Assembly (NCBI RefSeq): GCF_000313135.1
Contig: NW_004457288.1
Location: forward strand, 61,232 to 124,932
Direction: 5' to 3'
Length of the DNA: 63,701 bases
Source of the DNA: Acanthamoeba castellanii str. Neff
Taxonomy: Eukaryota > Discosea > Longamoebia > Acanthamoebidae
Position 1 is the stretch's first letter. Every line of letters starts with the position of its first letter. Below, in pieces: positions 22,324 through 33,031 of this stretch. A program made the translations under genes and the position numbers. The notes under the pieces were generated by a model. It saw nothing but the letters and a program-made list of their open reading frames with translations. It had not been told where the DNA came from and did no database searches.

Positions 22324-23758
22324 ATGGCGCTCGTGCACGATAATGCTGCCAAGGACGCTTTCGTGGCGCATCGAGCAGCCCAGGAGCTCTACCGGCTCGG
22401 CTGCAAGGGCCAGACCGTGCAGCTCTCCTCGTACGCAGCCAGCCTCAACGGGGACAATATCGCAGACAGTAGCGTGGGCGTGGGCGCCCTCATGAAGATC
22501 GTCGAACGTCTAATGTCCTACTTTCAATCTTTCTACAACCTCGAAGAGGACCTTCAGGTACACAACCCCTCCCACCATACTCCACGGCCCCATGAAGATG
22601 GTTGCAGCAACGTGTAGAGCTCTAAATCTACCCGACCACGACAAAATACAGAAACGGGAGGAGCTGCGGAAGTTCAACGCCCTCGCACCCTTCATGCGCC
22701 TGCCACCGGAAATCATCTTCCACGTCTTGAGCTTCCTCTCCGCCAAGGACCTCGCGCTCGTGCAGCTCAGCTGCTCTGCCCTCGCTCGCTATGGTACCGT
22801 AGACGCTTCTTTCTGAAACTCAACGTGCGTAATGTTCACCTTGCTGACGAGGAGCACTTCAAACAGTCTGCGACGAATGGTTGTGGAAGCGGCTGTGCGA
22901 GAGGGACTTCACGCCGATCAAGAACGCTCTGGCCGGCTACTTCGGCAAGAACTGGCGATGGGTCTACCGCAGCAAGGTGGTCATCTTCAAGGGCCGAGGC
23001 CAGATCAAGGACGGTGACGTGGGCACGCTCATCACCAAGGACGGCAGATACGAAGGCGAGTGGTACGTTCTCCTGGACCATCGTCGCCATTCTTCGCCTT
23101 CTACGCCAACAAGGAGAATGTGCTGATCGTTTCTCGGCATCACCATCAACACTATAGGAAAAACGGCGAGCTCAACGGCTACGGCTTCCTGGTGAGCTCG
23201 GTGGGCAACATCATCGAGGGCCAGTGGAAGAGCGGCATGGGCCATGGCTTCGGCCGAGTGTCGTACGCCAACGGCGACCTCTACGCGGGCCAGTGGACCG
23301 ACGGCGGCGTGACCGGCAAGGGCGTGTGCTACTTCATGGAGGGCACCGTCTACAAGGGCGACTGGAAGGACAACGCCGTGCACGGCCGAGGCTCTTGCTG
23401 GTTCAGCGACGGCAACAAGTACGATGGCGGCTGGAAGCTGGGCAAGAAGGGTACGCACTCACATCTCTGTGGTGTATTGTGCCGTTACAACACGCAGAGC
23501 AAAAGCTAACAGAGATCCTTCCTCTTCGCAAACATCACAGATGGCCCTGGCGTGTTCTACTGGAAGAACGGGGCGACGTGGAAGGGCGTGTGGAAGAACA
23601 ACAAGCCCGAGGGCAAGGGCAAGCACTACTGCCCCGTCACCAACGAGACCACTATCGCGGACTGGCAGACCGAGTTCGCGTGCTGCGCCGACGCGGAAGC
23701 TAAGAAGGATCTTCACAGCGACATCCCCGCGCCCATCACGCCGCACCAGGTCGCCTGA
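22324..23758 (+). CDS. F-box and MORN-repeat protein
   Basis: ATG 22324 opens an exon of 78 codons ending LEEDLQ. After an intron comes an F-box exon (APFMRLPPEIIFHVLSFLSAKDLALVQ, about 22680-22765), then an exon with the usual post-F-box pattern (DEWLWKRLCERDFTPIK) leading into MORN repeats. At least six MORN-like repeats follow (GRYEGEW; GELNGYGFLVSSVGNIIEGQW; GHGFGRVSYANGDLYAGQW; GKGVCYFMEGTVYKGDW; GRGSCWFSDGNKYDGGW; GPGVFYWKNGATWKGVW). TGA is at 23756-23758. MORN repeats often bind membranes or act as scaffolds, so this may be a membrane-linked SCF receptor. Introns are short (about 80-100 bases) and start GTAC. Together with the preceding genes it makes six F-box genes in about 15 kb. 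Confidence 0.85.
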
Positions 23759-23989
23759 ACACGGGGCAATCGCAGCATCACCCTCCAGCACCCATCATCA
23801 CAAACAGACAGGAAGCCAAGGGAGTGGTAGCATTGAGAATGCTGTCAAGCTCCTTGGCCACCCTCACCCCTTGTATAAAGTTGCAACATAGCTTGTAAAT
23901 ACTCTGTAGTTAGACCCACGCAGCAATGCTTGACCCGACCAGAGGGAAGAGAAAACGAAAAGAAATGTTATTTCTTCAGTCCGTTCAAG

Positions 23990-25663
23990 ATGTCGGAGGC
24001 AATGGACCGACTGCACAGAGTTGTGCTGAAGGTCGGGGTTGAGATTTGGCCCACGTGGAAGGCTGCGAAGGCTCAGCCCGGAGCTCAGACACCATCGACT
24101 GCATCCGCTCAGTGGGCGCGTCAAATGCGCGATTTCGAGGAGACAATGAAGCCGGCCTATGACCTCCTTCTCCCCGACACGTCGGTCATGTTCCAGGAAC
24201 TAGAGCGGGCGAACCACTTCATGTCCTCCGAATTGTGGCTTCTCAATCGGATGCTCTACAAGAACAAAAATCAGGTAAATTATTATGCCATTTTTTTTCC
24301 GATTTAATCTTGATCTCATCTCTTCTCGCGTGGTTGTGGGCTCAGCACGCACATGCGCACTACTGGCGTCATCTCGTGCACGTAAGAAGGTGATGACGAA
24401 GCTGATGGAATTGCAGCTCCCTCTACTCCATCAACGCTTCCCATTTTCGCCTCCCGCTAAAGCCCCGTACTACTCGCGCCTCCATCCCTTCGACTTTGTG
24501 CTACTCTTTGATGGGTGGTCCTCACACGCACGACCGCACACGCACACGCACGACCGCACACGCAAATTTACAGTACGGACACACCCAAGGGTGGCAAGAA
24601 GGAGGTGAGGCCGCACCACGTACCGCCGACGAAGGTCGAGCTCGAGTGCGTCCTCTATTGGCTCCTCGCTGTCGCGGTCTTTACCAACGAGGTGCGGCTC
24701 ATTCGTCTTCCTCCTCCTCCTCCTCCTCTTCCCTCCTGATGTAAGGCCTCGTCGCTTACGTCAGGCCATTGCACACGCACGCGCAGGTGTTGAGCGTCAT
24801 CGAGAAGGGCTCGCTGGACATGATGTCCCTGCTCGAGCAGACCTTCTTCATGCCCTTTGCTCTCACGGCCCTGGGAGTGTTGAGGTACACACACCGTTCA
24901 CTGTTACATAATTATTTATACACACCTCAATAAAGAAACAAAACAATGTTTCCAGTATTCGATGTTTGTGCGACTCACCAAGCAATGGCGATGCGTGTGC
25001 TGTGTAGTCGGTTCTATGCGCTGTGCAAGTTCGTCCTCGTGCAGCTCGACTGCCTGTATGGCGCCCTGCACCGAGCCTTGGAGTTCTACCCCAAGAAGGT
25101 GAGCACTACTCGACTTTGGTGGTCCTATACATGCCATCTCGGCCCAGCTGAGGCTGATTGGCGCTCTTCTTCTTCTTCTTCTTTCCTGTCTCGAGTAGGA
25201 GCTGGACGTGACCACGGCGGATCATGCGAGCCGACGGCACGTGGTGGACCAGTTCGCCGGCCTTCTGGGCTCTCTTCCGGTCTTGCTCGAGCAGCGTCTC
25301 AAGGAAAGGTACAACCTCTGACCGCAGCCCAATGTCAGCCCCGGCGTTGTCGCTCACACAACCTCTTTTGCGCTCGCCCGTTTCACAGCGAAACGGCGCA
25401 GTCCGTGGCGCTCGCGCAGGTCATGAAGCAGATGGCGGCCACCTACACGGAGGCCTCCCAGTCTCTTGCCTTGCCAGCCCCCGCGTCTTCGTCTGCGACC
25501 ACAACAACCTCGTCTGCGGCTGCTGTAGGCACTTCGGCGACTACTAGCACTCCCGCCTCATCGACGCCGTCATCATCGTCGCGTAAGCGCAAGGCCGCCG
25601 CGAGCGTCAGCGTGCCTCCGTCGCCCGCGGCCGCAGATCTCCCCCTGCTGGTACCCATAGCGT

Positions 25664-25698
<35 letters not shown>

Positions 25699-26319
25699 GC
25701 GAAAACGAAAGCGAAGGCGCCGCCATCGGTCCAGGTCATGGAGGAATCGGCCTTCAAATACCGGGAAGTCGGCGCCCGCGCGAAGAAGCGAAAGACGAGC
25801 GAAACAACGACGGCGACCACCGCCACCGCAGCTTCTCCTACTCCTGCTTCGTCGTCATCGTCATCATCAACAACGGCCTCGATATCATCTTCAACTCCAG
25901 CAACGCCAGCGCCGGCGCTCAAGGCGGTATCGATGAAGCCGGCGACGACGACGCCCAAGAGTAAGGTGAAGAAGAGTGCCGTGTCGATGTCAGCAGCACC
26001 ACCTGTAGCAAAGGCCGGGGCGACCGACAACGCCAAGTCCAGCGAGAGCCTGGATGACATCATGGCCGCGCTCCTGCCCGGGAAGAAGACCAAGAAGCCA
26101 GCGACGCCCACCACGACCACCAAAGCAGCGGCCACCACGACGCCGGCGGGCAAGGAGGAGGCCTCGCCGGCCGCCGAGAAGGTCGCGACGAAGACAAAGA
26201 CGAAGAAGGCGAGCGCGGGCAGCCTGGACGACATCTTCGCGTCGTTGATGCCCTCGTCGTCATCATCGTCATCCGGCAACAAGAAGACGCCAACCAAGAA
26301 GAGGAAGCAGACCCACTAA
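23990..26319 (+). CDS. NEPRO-like nucleolar protein (nucleolus and neural progenitor protein family)
   Basis: ATG 23990. The N-terminal part (MFQELERANHFMSSELWLLNRMLYKNKNQ, then a YWRHLVHVRR exon) and the middle exons (VELECVLYWLLAVAVF; a VLSVIEKGSLDMMSLL exon; YALCKFVLVQLDCLYGAL) line up with the NEPRO domain of the human nucleolar protein NEPRO, which takes part in RNase MRP/P-related rRNA processing. The match is by recognised pattern, not by search. From about 25440 one long exon gives a low-complexity Ala/Thr/Ser/Lys tail of about 290 residues. It holds two copies of an SLDDI(M/F)A(A/S)L motif (near 26050 and 26220) and ends in a basic KKTPTKKRKQTH sequence, TAA 26317-26319. The basic tail suits nucleolar retention. 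Confidence 0.65.
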
Positions 26320-26410
26320 GGCTTGTAGCGCGGCTTTGTTTGATGGAGGGAAGCAGAAGCAGCAGCAGCAGCAGCAGAAGAGAAGAAGGAGAGGGCTGAG
26401 GTGATGGTGT

Positions 26411-26849
26411 TCAGTCGACCTTCCACTTGCTGGCGCACTTCATGCAGCGGTAGAACGTAGAGGACGGTTCGTCGGCCGATCGCGTCTGCAACTGGAAGAA
26501 GTTGGCCCGGTCGTGTCCACACTCGGGGCACTTGGCTGGTCACCGCCACCACCCCATCAAAGGAGACGTGGTGAGATGCCGACATGCAATCTTTGAAATA
26601 AATGATCATAATAAATATCATATAAATGACGGAGCAGAGAGATGTCGAACCTTCGGTCTGCTGGGCGTTCTCGAACACTTCATCGCCGAGGATGTCGTCG
26701 ACCTGTTTGCGTTCTAGGGCCGCCTTTTTGCTGATTTTTTGATCGATCCCGAAAACGTAGGGGCAGGTATTGCAAAAGAATCGCAGCCTGTTCTCCGGTC
26801 CGGCCTCCACGAGCAGCACATTTGCACAGTACGGGCAGAAAAGCACCAT
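26411..26849 (-). CDS. POLR3K: RNA polymerase III subunit RPC11 (C11/RPC10 type)
   Basis: Two exons, 26849-26651 and 26535-26411, join in frame to 107 residues, the usual family length. The N-terminal zinc ribbon reads MVLFCPYC..FFCNTCPYVF. The middle EVDDILG-like segment (KQVDDILGDEVFEN) and the C-terminal TFIIS-like ribbon (CPECGHDRANFFQLQ, RSADEPSSTFYRCMKC) are present, including the QxRSADEP loop that carries the acidic pair needed for transcript cleavage. The subunit drives RNA cleavage and termination/reinitiation by Pol III. The start ATG (26847-26849) opens directly on the conserved LFCPYC. Just upstream (about 26873-26885) lies TGGCGGGAAAAC, an E2F-like site. Confidence 0.95.
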
Positions 26850-27227
26850 CTAGATGATCTTCTGCTTCCTTTGATGGCGGGAAAACAGCCAAAACCTTTT
26901 ATCTTTATTTTCTTTCTCATTTTGCCACCTCGGCGTGGAGCACAGGCGTGATGAGCTGAGCTTCGCTTATCAACGTCACCACCATCCGCAACCACAACGG
27001 GGTTGCGTCATGGCGACAACGACATGACGAGACCGTGGAGGTCTTCAGCTGAAGACGCAACCATGAATGAGCCGCTGGGACAGCCGCAAGAGGAATTGAT
27101 GGAAAAACGGGGTGAATGTACACCACTGACCAACGCCGCCAGACCACAGCACAGGCACTCGAATCAGACTTGGCCACAGCTCTACAAAGAACACAACACG
27201 CTAACAACACCACCAACACAACACGAC
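26850..27227. promoter_or_regulatory. Divergent promoter region between RPC11 and the R3H gene
   Basis: A spacer of 378 bases separates two start codons on opposite strands. It contains TGGCGGGAAAAC near the RPC11 start. No TATA box is convincing and no further gene is seen. Confidence 0.4.
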
Positions 27228-27690
27228 ATGTCCGCTACCGACGCCGTGAGACCCCTCACCCAGTTCAAGGGAATGGTGGACAAGGAGCTTCACCAGTTCG
27301 AGCAAACGCAGTCCTTGGCCTCCTTCGCCTTCCCTCCCTTGAGCGCCGCTCAGTGCGATGTCGTGTACGCACTCCCCCCCCCCCAAATTTCCCTTTCTCT
27401 CCTGCTCACTCGCACTCGCACGCACCACCGCACACGCACGCACACGCACACACACGCACGCACACGCACGCACGCACCAAAGACGGCAATGCGCGCAGAA
27501 GCACGGATTGGGTCCGATCGTGGAGGTGAAGGGGGAGAAGGGGAGGCTGATCGTGTGGAAGAAGGACCGCGTGCCGTCGAGCGTTGAGGATCGGCAGAAG
27601 GCCGACGTGGAGTCACGCTTCGACGAGCAGCACGAGTTTCTTCTGTGGGACGCCAGCCAGGGCACCGAAACCCAACTCCACGCCAAGTAA
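27228..27690 (+). CDS. Small R3H-domain protein (SPAG7-like)
   Basis: Exon 27228-27364 joins exon 27483-27690 (frame checked: 137 + 208 bases, 114 residues). Across the splice the product reads QCDVVRQCAQKHGLGPIVEV, fitting the R3H pattern in which a helix is followed by a GL turn and strands (RLIVWKKDR). R3H domains bind single-stranded nucleic acid; the arginine and the usual histidine position are partly kept. The intron holds a CACACG-rich tract and a C10 run. The architecture and size recall SPAG7, an R3H protein of poorly known function. Confidence 0.65.
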
Positions 27691-27903
27691 AGATCAAGTG
27701 AGTTTGCACCTCTATCTATACTACACCACGATGATGTCCACATGTTGTGGCCAACATTCAACGTACTGAGTGGTGCGGGGTAAATATGAATATGAGTATT
27801 ATTATGTTTCATACACCAGCAGCTTTAAAGTACATTATGTGCGCGTGTGACAACGGACCGTCCACTGGGTTCTCCCGGCCCGACCGACTGATGGCGAAGG
27901 TAA

Positions 27904-29824
27904 TCATTTGACCCTCTTGTGCTTCTTGGCGATGTACAATCGCAGCGCGTTGCCGTTGATCAGGGACAGTGCGTACTAGGTGTATGTACAAAAGTTGAAA
28001 GTGCGGTAAGCTCGCACGCCTTCAGCAAGGGGCTTTCAAGGTTTGGCGGTGCGGTACCTCAAAGTCGCCCTGCTTCTTCATCGATACCTTATCGCCTTCT
28101 GGGTCCTTGTACTTGATCACAGGGACAAACTTGAACTCCTTCTCCAGTTGCTTTTGCAGATCCTGCCCAGGCACAATTGATTGCCACAGACACATTCATA
28201 AATGAGTGACCTAAATGAAGCACAGCAGAAGATGAGGGACTCACCTTGTATGAGCTTCCCTCCCTTATTCGCACGCATCGTGTCTCCTTGTTGTAGAGAC
28301 ATTTCACTAACAGCTCCGGTTCCATTTGGCCGACTGGAAACACATTCAGAAAGAGTAAAACGAAAGTTATGAGAAGAACGAAACGGGCGTTGACGTGCAT
28401 GTGTGCGGTGCGTGGCGTGTGCAGTGCGTGTGCGTGTGCGTGTGCGTGTGCGTGTGCGCGACGTACTGGAGATGGCGGAATCGACGGACGAGAGAGTGTC
28501 ATCGTACAGAGATGCATCGTCAAAGGTGTCCAGATTGGCCCGCAAGTGGTCCAGGTACTTGAGGAATCTGCCGACAAGAGGGGGAAGACGGTAAGCAACA
28601 AAGCAACACCAGCGTCACTGCCCAAAGACGAACGGAAAGAAAGAGATGACAGAAATTATGAAAGGCTTGAGTACCGTAGTCGGTGGCCCAATTTGGAGAT
28701 AGAGAGGGCCTTCAAGTCGAGCTTGGTGAGGGACAGGAGCAGCTTGCCGGTGATGCGGTTCTCGTCAAACTCGCTTTTGTAGGCGCCGAATCCGATCTGT
28801 GTGGTTTTGGCCGAAACCACGCAACATGAAATGAGCTTATCGAATCGGAGTTTAGGACCACCACATGCCTTACGCTTAGTAGGCAACCAGTTCGACGCCA
28901 CGGTAATTCGATGCCACGGTGTTGCGTACCATTTCCAACCACAGCGACACCTCGTACACCGACCACGATCGCGGGTCTGTGTGCGCACGCAGATGACACA
29001 TGTTGAAACAACATTACAGAGGTGCAGCTTGGCAGGCGTTAAGTGGGGCTGGGTTCTGGATGGTATGTCCGTACGTTTCTTCTTGAGATAGGGGTCGATG
29101 AGGCTCGTGATGGTTCGGCCGACCTCAGCCAGCCATACCCGCTTCTCAGCCTCCGAATCCGCCACGAAGACGATCATCTGCTCGGTACCGACCACCCAAC
29201 AGTTGCATAAGTCGAAGTGGTGTCTGAGGTTTTTACGCGGAGCGACAAGGCTCGAGGCGAGAGTACCTCGTTGGTGCTGTCCTTGACGACGAACACTCGC
29301 GACAGGTCGTAGGGTATCATGAGGTCCTTCACCTTGCGTCCTGTCCGGACCTCCGACTCGCGGCAGAGGGTCACCATCATCGTGGGCTCCCGGGCCTGCC
29401 GTGGAGGGCAAACGTCGCCGCAGGTGTAAGCGCAGAGACGAAAAAGATGAAAGATGAAAAGTTGTGGCAGAAGAGGGCGCTGCGGAAACTGTACCGTCTG
29501 CGAGGGATAGTAAAGCATGGTGTTGTCTTCGAGCTTGATCCACCCTCGGATCCATTTGTTTGTTGATTCCTCGCCCTGTTGTTTTGCATTTTGTAGGTGA
29601 CGAGGTGAACGGAGAGATCAGACGCTAGCGGGTGAGGCAAGGGCGAGGTAAGGGCCTGCGATGCGAACCTGTGTAGTCAAGAAGCCCTCCTGGCATCCAA
29701 ACACTTTGTACTCGCCGCTGTTGTGGCCTTCGGAGGGGGGTCCTTCATCGTCCGAGTCCGAGAACTCAGGCATAGCCGGAAGTTTGCTCTGGCTCCTGGA
29801 TCCACGCTTTGGAAAAGCGCTCAT
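27904..29824 (-). CDS. PH-SAM-PB1 domain adaptor protein
   Basis: ATG 29824, TGA 27904-27906. After an acidic N-terminus (MPEFSDSDDEGPPSEG), exons encode a PH domain: YKVFGCQEGFLTTQ, NKWIRGWIKLEDNTMLYYPSQT, a middle strand exon (KVKDLMIPYDLSRVFVV) and the C-terminal helix (ADSEAEKRVWLAEVGRTI, near 29110-29165). Next is a SAM domain split over exons: SWSVYEVSLWLEM, then IGFGAYKSEFDENRITG..LLSLTKLDLKALSI, then FLKYLDHL (28540-28990). The last exons give a PB1 domain (VKCLYNKETRCVRIREGSSY, FKFVPVIKYKDPEGDKVSM, LINGNALRLYI), whose basic and acidic faces allow head-to-tail pairing. It is likely a membrane-recruited signalling scaffold. The exact three-domain set is unusual to me. Confidence 0.8.
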
Positions 29825-30019
29825 CTTATTGTTGTGCCCTCTGCCTGTGCGCCCCACCTCCTCTCGTCTTCGTTCGTGTTGTTTTAGTATTGTTTTGTTT
29901 CTCTTTTGTTTTGTTTCTCTTTTGTTTTGTTTGTTGTCGACAAGTTCACGCAGGCAACACGTTGGCGGGAGACAGTCGCGTAGCACAAAACAGATCACAA
30001 CAACCGCAAACGAGAGAAA
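29825..30019. promoter_or_regulatory. Short bidirectional promoter between the PH-SAM-PB1 and LPCAT-like genes
   Basis: Only 195 bases separate two divergent start codons. The spacer has a T-rich TTTTGTTTCTC repeat (29885-29935) and a GTTGGCGGGAGA motif near 29962-29973. Confidence 0.5.
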
Positions 30020-32874
30020 ATGGCCACGTCGGCGGATGGGGGAGGTGGCGGAGAAGGGGGCCTACGACACAGACGCCTGACGGACCTCATGCAGGAGGGA
30101 GAGGGAGCTGGCTCGACTGAGCCCAAGTCCAAGATGACCCGCAATCTCTCCTTCTCTGGCCAATTCCGAGTCAATGCAAGCCGCGTACCCGCGCCCGTCG
30201 TGAATCCCTTCATCAACGAGAGTATTGCCATCACCGGCTACGAGTGGTTCAAGGTTCGCCATCTTTACACCTATTTTTTTGGCTTATTTAATTCATCTTG
30301 TGGGTCCTCCTCCGTTTTACTTTTACTACAAGTACACGATGCATTAAACAATGTTATAAATATAACAATTTATTCTAATTAACCAATGTGCTGGCGTGCA
30401 GCTCGTGGTGGGTAGCGTGCTGTTGGCGCCTATCAGGCTCGTCCTCATCCTGCTGCTCCTGGTGCTCGCTGTGCTCCTCGTCAAAATCGCCCTGCTTGGT
30501 CTCTCGGTGCGCGACATCCACGACAAGCCCTTCACCCGCTGGCGCAAGAACGTCCTCCTCCTCGTCAGGTGCTCCCACTCTCTCGCTCTCTCTTCCTCTT
30601 CGGCTACTCGCTGCTCGCTGCTCGTTGCTACTATCGATACTTGCTATGACCGTGCTGCGAGTACTACGCTGAGCCAAGGTGGTGCTGACGGTGTGGGGGA
30701 ACCACCAGGTACATGGCGCGTGCACTCCTCTTCGTGTGGGGCTTCTACTACATCCCCGTCAAGGGCAAGCAGGCCGACTTCGACGAGGCTCCCATCCTCG
30801 TTTCCAACCACGTCAGGTACCACAAGACTCTCTCTCTCTCTTCCTCTGTCGTTCTACGAATCTGTGCCAAGTAGTACGAAACGTGGCTGAACCTATGCGT
30901 CGGATTGCATCAGCATGTTCGATGTGCTGTTCTTCTACTACTACGAGCTTCCGCGCTTCATCAGCAGGAAGGAGAACATCCATATGCCGTTCGTCGGTAC
31001 CGCGAATCACCCAACCGAGTGCTATTCATGTTGGAGTGCTCAGCGACAACCTGTCTGTAGGCACCGTACTGTGCGCGATGCAGGGCATCTTGGTCGACAG
31101 AAAGGATCCCGACTCGAGGAAGAAAGCCGTGGAGGCCATCAACGAACACGCCAACAAGTCCGAGAGTACTTTCCTCCCCCACTTAACACGTGTTTAGCGT
31201 TTCCTCTCAAGTGCGCACCATTAACTGGCACCTGTGGCTCAGGCGAGGGATGGCCGCGACTGCTGGTGTTCCCCGAGGGCACTTGCACCAACCAGAAGGC
31301 GCTCATCTCCTTCAAGAGCGGCGCTTTCAACCCTGGTAGGCTCCTCTATTCTCCTTGAATGGTTAGCGAAGGCATCTGACGTGTGCGGGCTTCATCACCA
31401 GGTAAGCCTGTGCAGCCGGTGGCGATCCGGCATCCGTTCATCCATTTTGACCCGTGTTGGGTGAACGGCATCAACCTCCCGCTCCTCATGTGGCGCTCCC
31501 TCTGCCAGTTCTCCAACTACCTTCAGGTAACCATCAACTCTTTGCAGGTCCTCCCGTGGTGCTCTTTGTCTCAATAATGACTTTTCACTTTGCAGGTCAC
31601 CTACCTGCCTGTTCACAAGCCCTCCAAATACGAAAAGGCCAACCCGCAACTCTTCGCCAATAATGTTCGGTACGCACGCGCACGCACTCGCTCTACATAC
31701 GACACAAACTCAGACATACGGGAAAGTGCACTTTCTGACGAAGAGATTGTGCACATGCGTCTCTCAGGGCGCAGATTGCGCGCGCGCTGAACATTCCTAC
31801 TACTGAGCACGGCTTTGACGACGTCAGCTTCGCCATGGAGGCCATGAAGCTGCAGGAGAGGCCCGAGGGCTTCGGCGAAGTCGACCTCAAGCACCTCCGG
31901 TACGCCGTACAGCTGCCCTGAGCGTATTGATGGTTATTTGGCTCACCATTTGCGTATGTGAAGTGAGTACACTCGAATGAGCCAGGAGGACCTGAACAAG
32001 CTCCTGAAGAAGTTCTCCAAGTTCGACAACGACCGCAGCGGCGACATCACTTTCCATGGTACGTTCGTGCGATGTCAGCGTTCCCCGTGTCCGATACGTA
32101 TTTACACTTACCGACCGCGTTGCGTGCTTCACCGATACAGAATTCCGTGAGGCGTTGGGTCTTCCCAATTCGGATTACGTGAAGCGCCTCTTCCGCCTGC
32201 TCGACACCGACGACTCTGGTACAACTCCGGGTCGCACCGACGCCTTTTTTGGGTAGAGCAGCGAGAGCTTACGCGGTGTCTCGCGCTATGACTCTGTTTT
32301 CAGGTTCGATCTCGTGGAAGAAGTACATCAGCGGCATTGCTCTGCTCTCCGAAGAGGTCCGCGATGACGAAGCGATCAAGTTCGCGTTCAAGCTGTTCGA
32401 CCAGAACGACGATGGTCGCATCGAACAGGACGAACTCTTTGCGTACGCACGCACGCACGACCGCACACGACACGCGCCACACATTCTCACATGCTCCTCA
32501 CACACTTCGCCTTGCTCGTCGTTCAGGATTCTGAGTAACGTCATCACCACCATCTCCCCGGACGAGGTGGAGCAAATCTTCACGCGCGTCGACTCCAACC
32601 AGGACGGCTTCATCGACTGTGGTAAGCCCAGCCTGCCTGGCCTGTTGCCTGTATCGCCCGATCGCCACCAACTCACTTGTGTGTCGTGTGTGTCGCGTGT
32701 CGTGTGTGTGCGGTACGTAAAGACGAGTTCACGGGTTTCCTGCGAGAGAACCCAGAGTACATGCAGCTCATCTCCTTCCGTCTGGCCGAGAAGCGGGCCG
32801 AGGAGCAGCACCTCCAGGAGGCCAACGAGCGGGCAGAAGGAGAGGAGGCGGCAGGCCAACAGAAGGACGCCTGA
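30020..32874 (+). CDS. Lysophospholipid acyltransferase with EF hands (LPCAT1/2-like)
   Basis: ATG 30020, TGA 32872-32874, about a dozen exons. A cytosolic N-terminus precedes a long hydrophobic segment (VVGSVLLAPIRLVLILLLLVLAVLL). The PlsC domain has the HX4D motif across an exon join (SNHV + SMFD, near 30805-30930), a GILVDRKD segment, and the EGTCTN motif (FPEGTCTN near 31270-31300) typical of LPCAT1/2 enzymes. Four EF-hand-like loops follow in the C-terminal half: FDNDRSGDITFHEF, LDTDDSG..ISWKKY, FDQNDDGRIEQDEL and VDSNQDGFIDCDEF. The reaction is acyl-CoA transfer to lysophosphatidylcholine or related lysolipids at the ER or lipid droplets. The EF hands suggest calcium control, as proposed for animal LPCAT2. 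The C-terminus ends QQKDA, not KDEL. Confidence 0.9.
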
Positions 32875-33031
32875 ACATCAACAGGCCTGAGTAGTGTTTT
32901 GTATGAGGTGGCGGGGTGGGATGTATTTCAAGGCAACTGGGTGTGTTGTGTGAATGTAAAGATATTAAACTCTTGATGTGGGTTGATAAAAATTTGTATT
33001 ATTTACAAAGACCAAGTTTGGCAATGCAATA

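Noticed and set aside
32860..32874. ER-retention signal at the LPCAT-like C-terminus
   Set aside because: The end is QQKDA, which does not fit KDEL/HDEL or KKxx.
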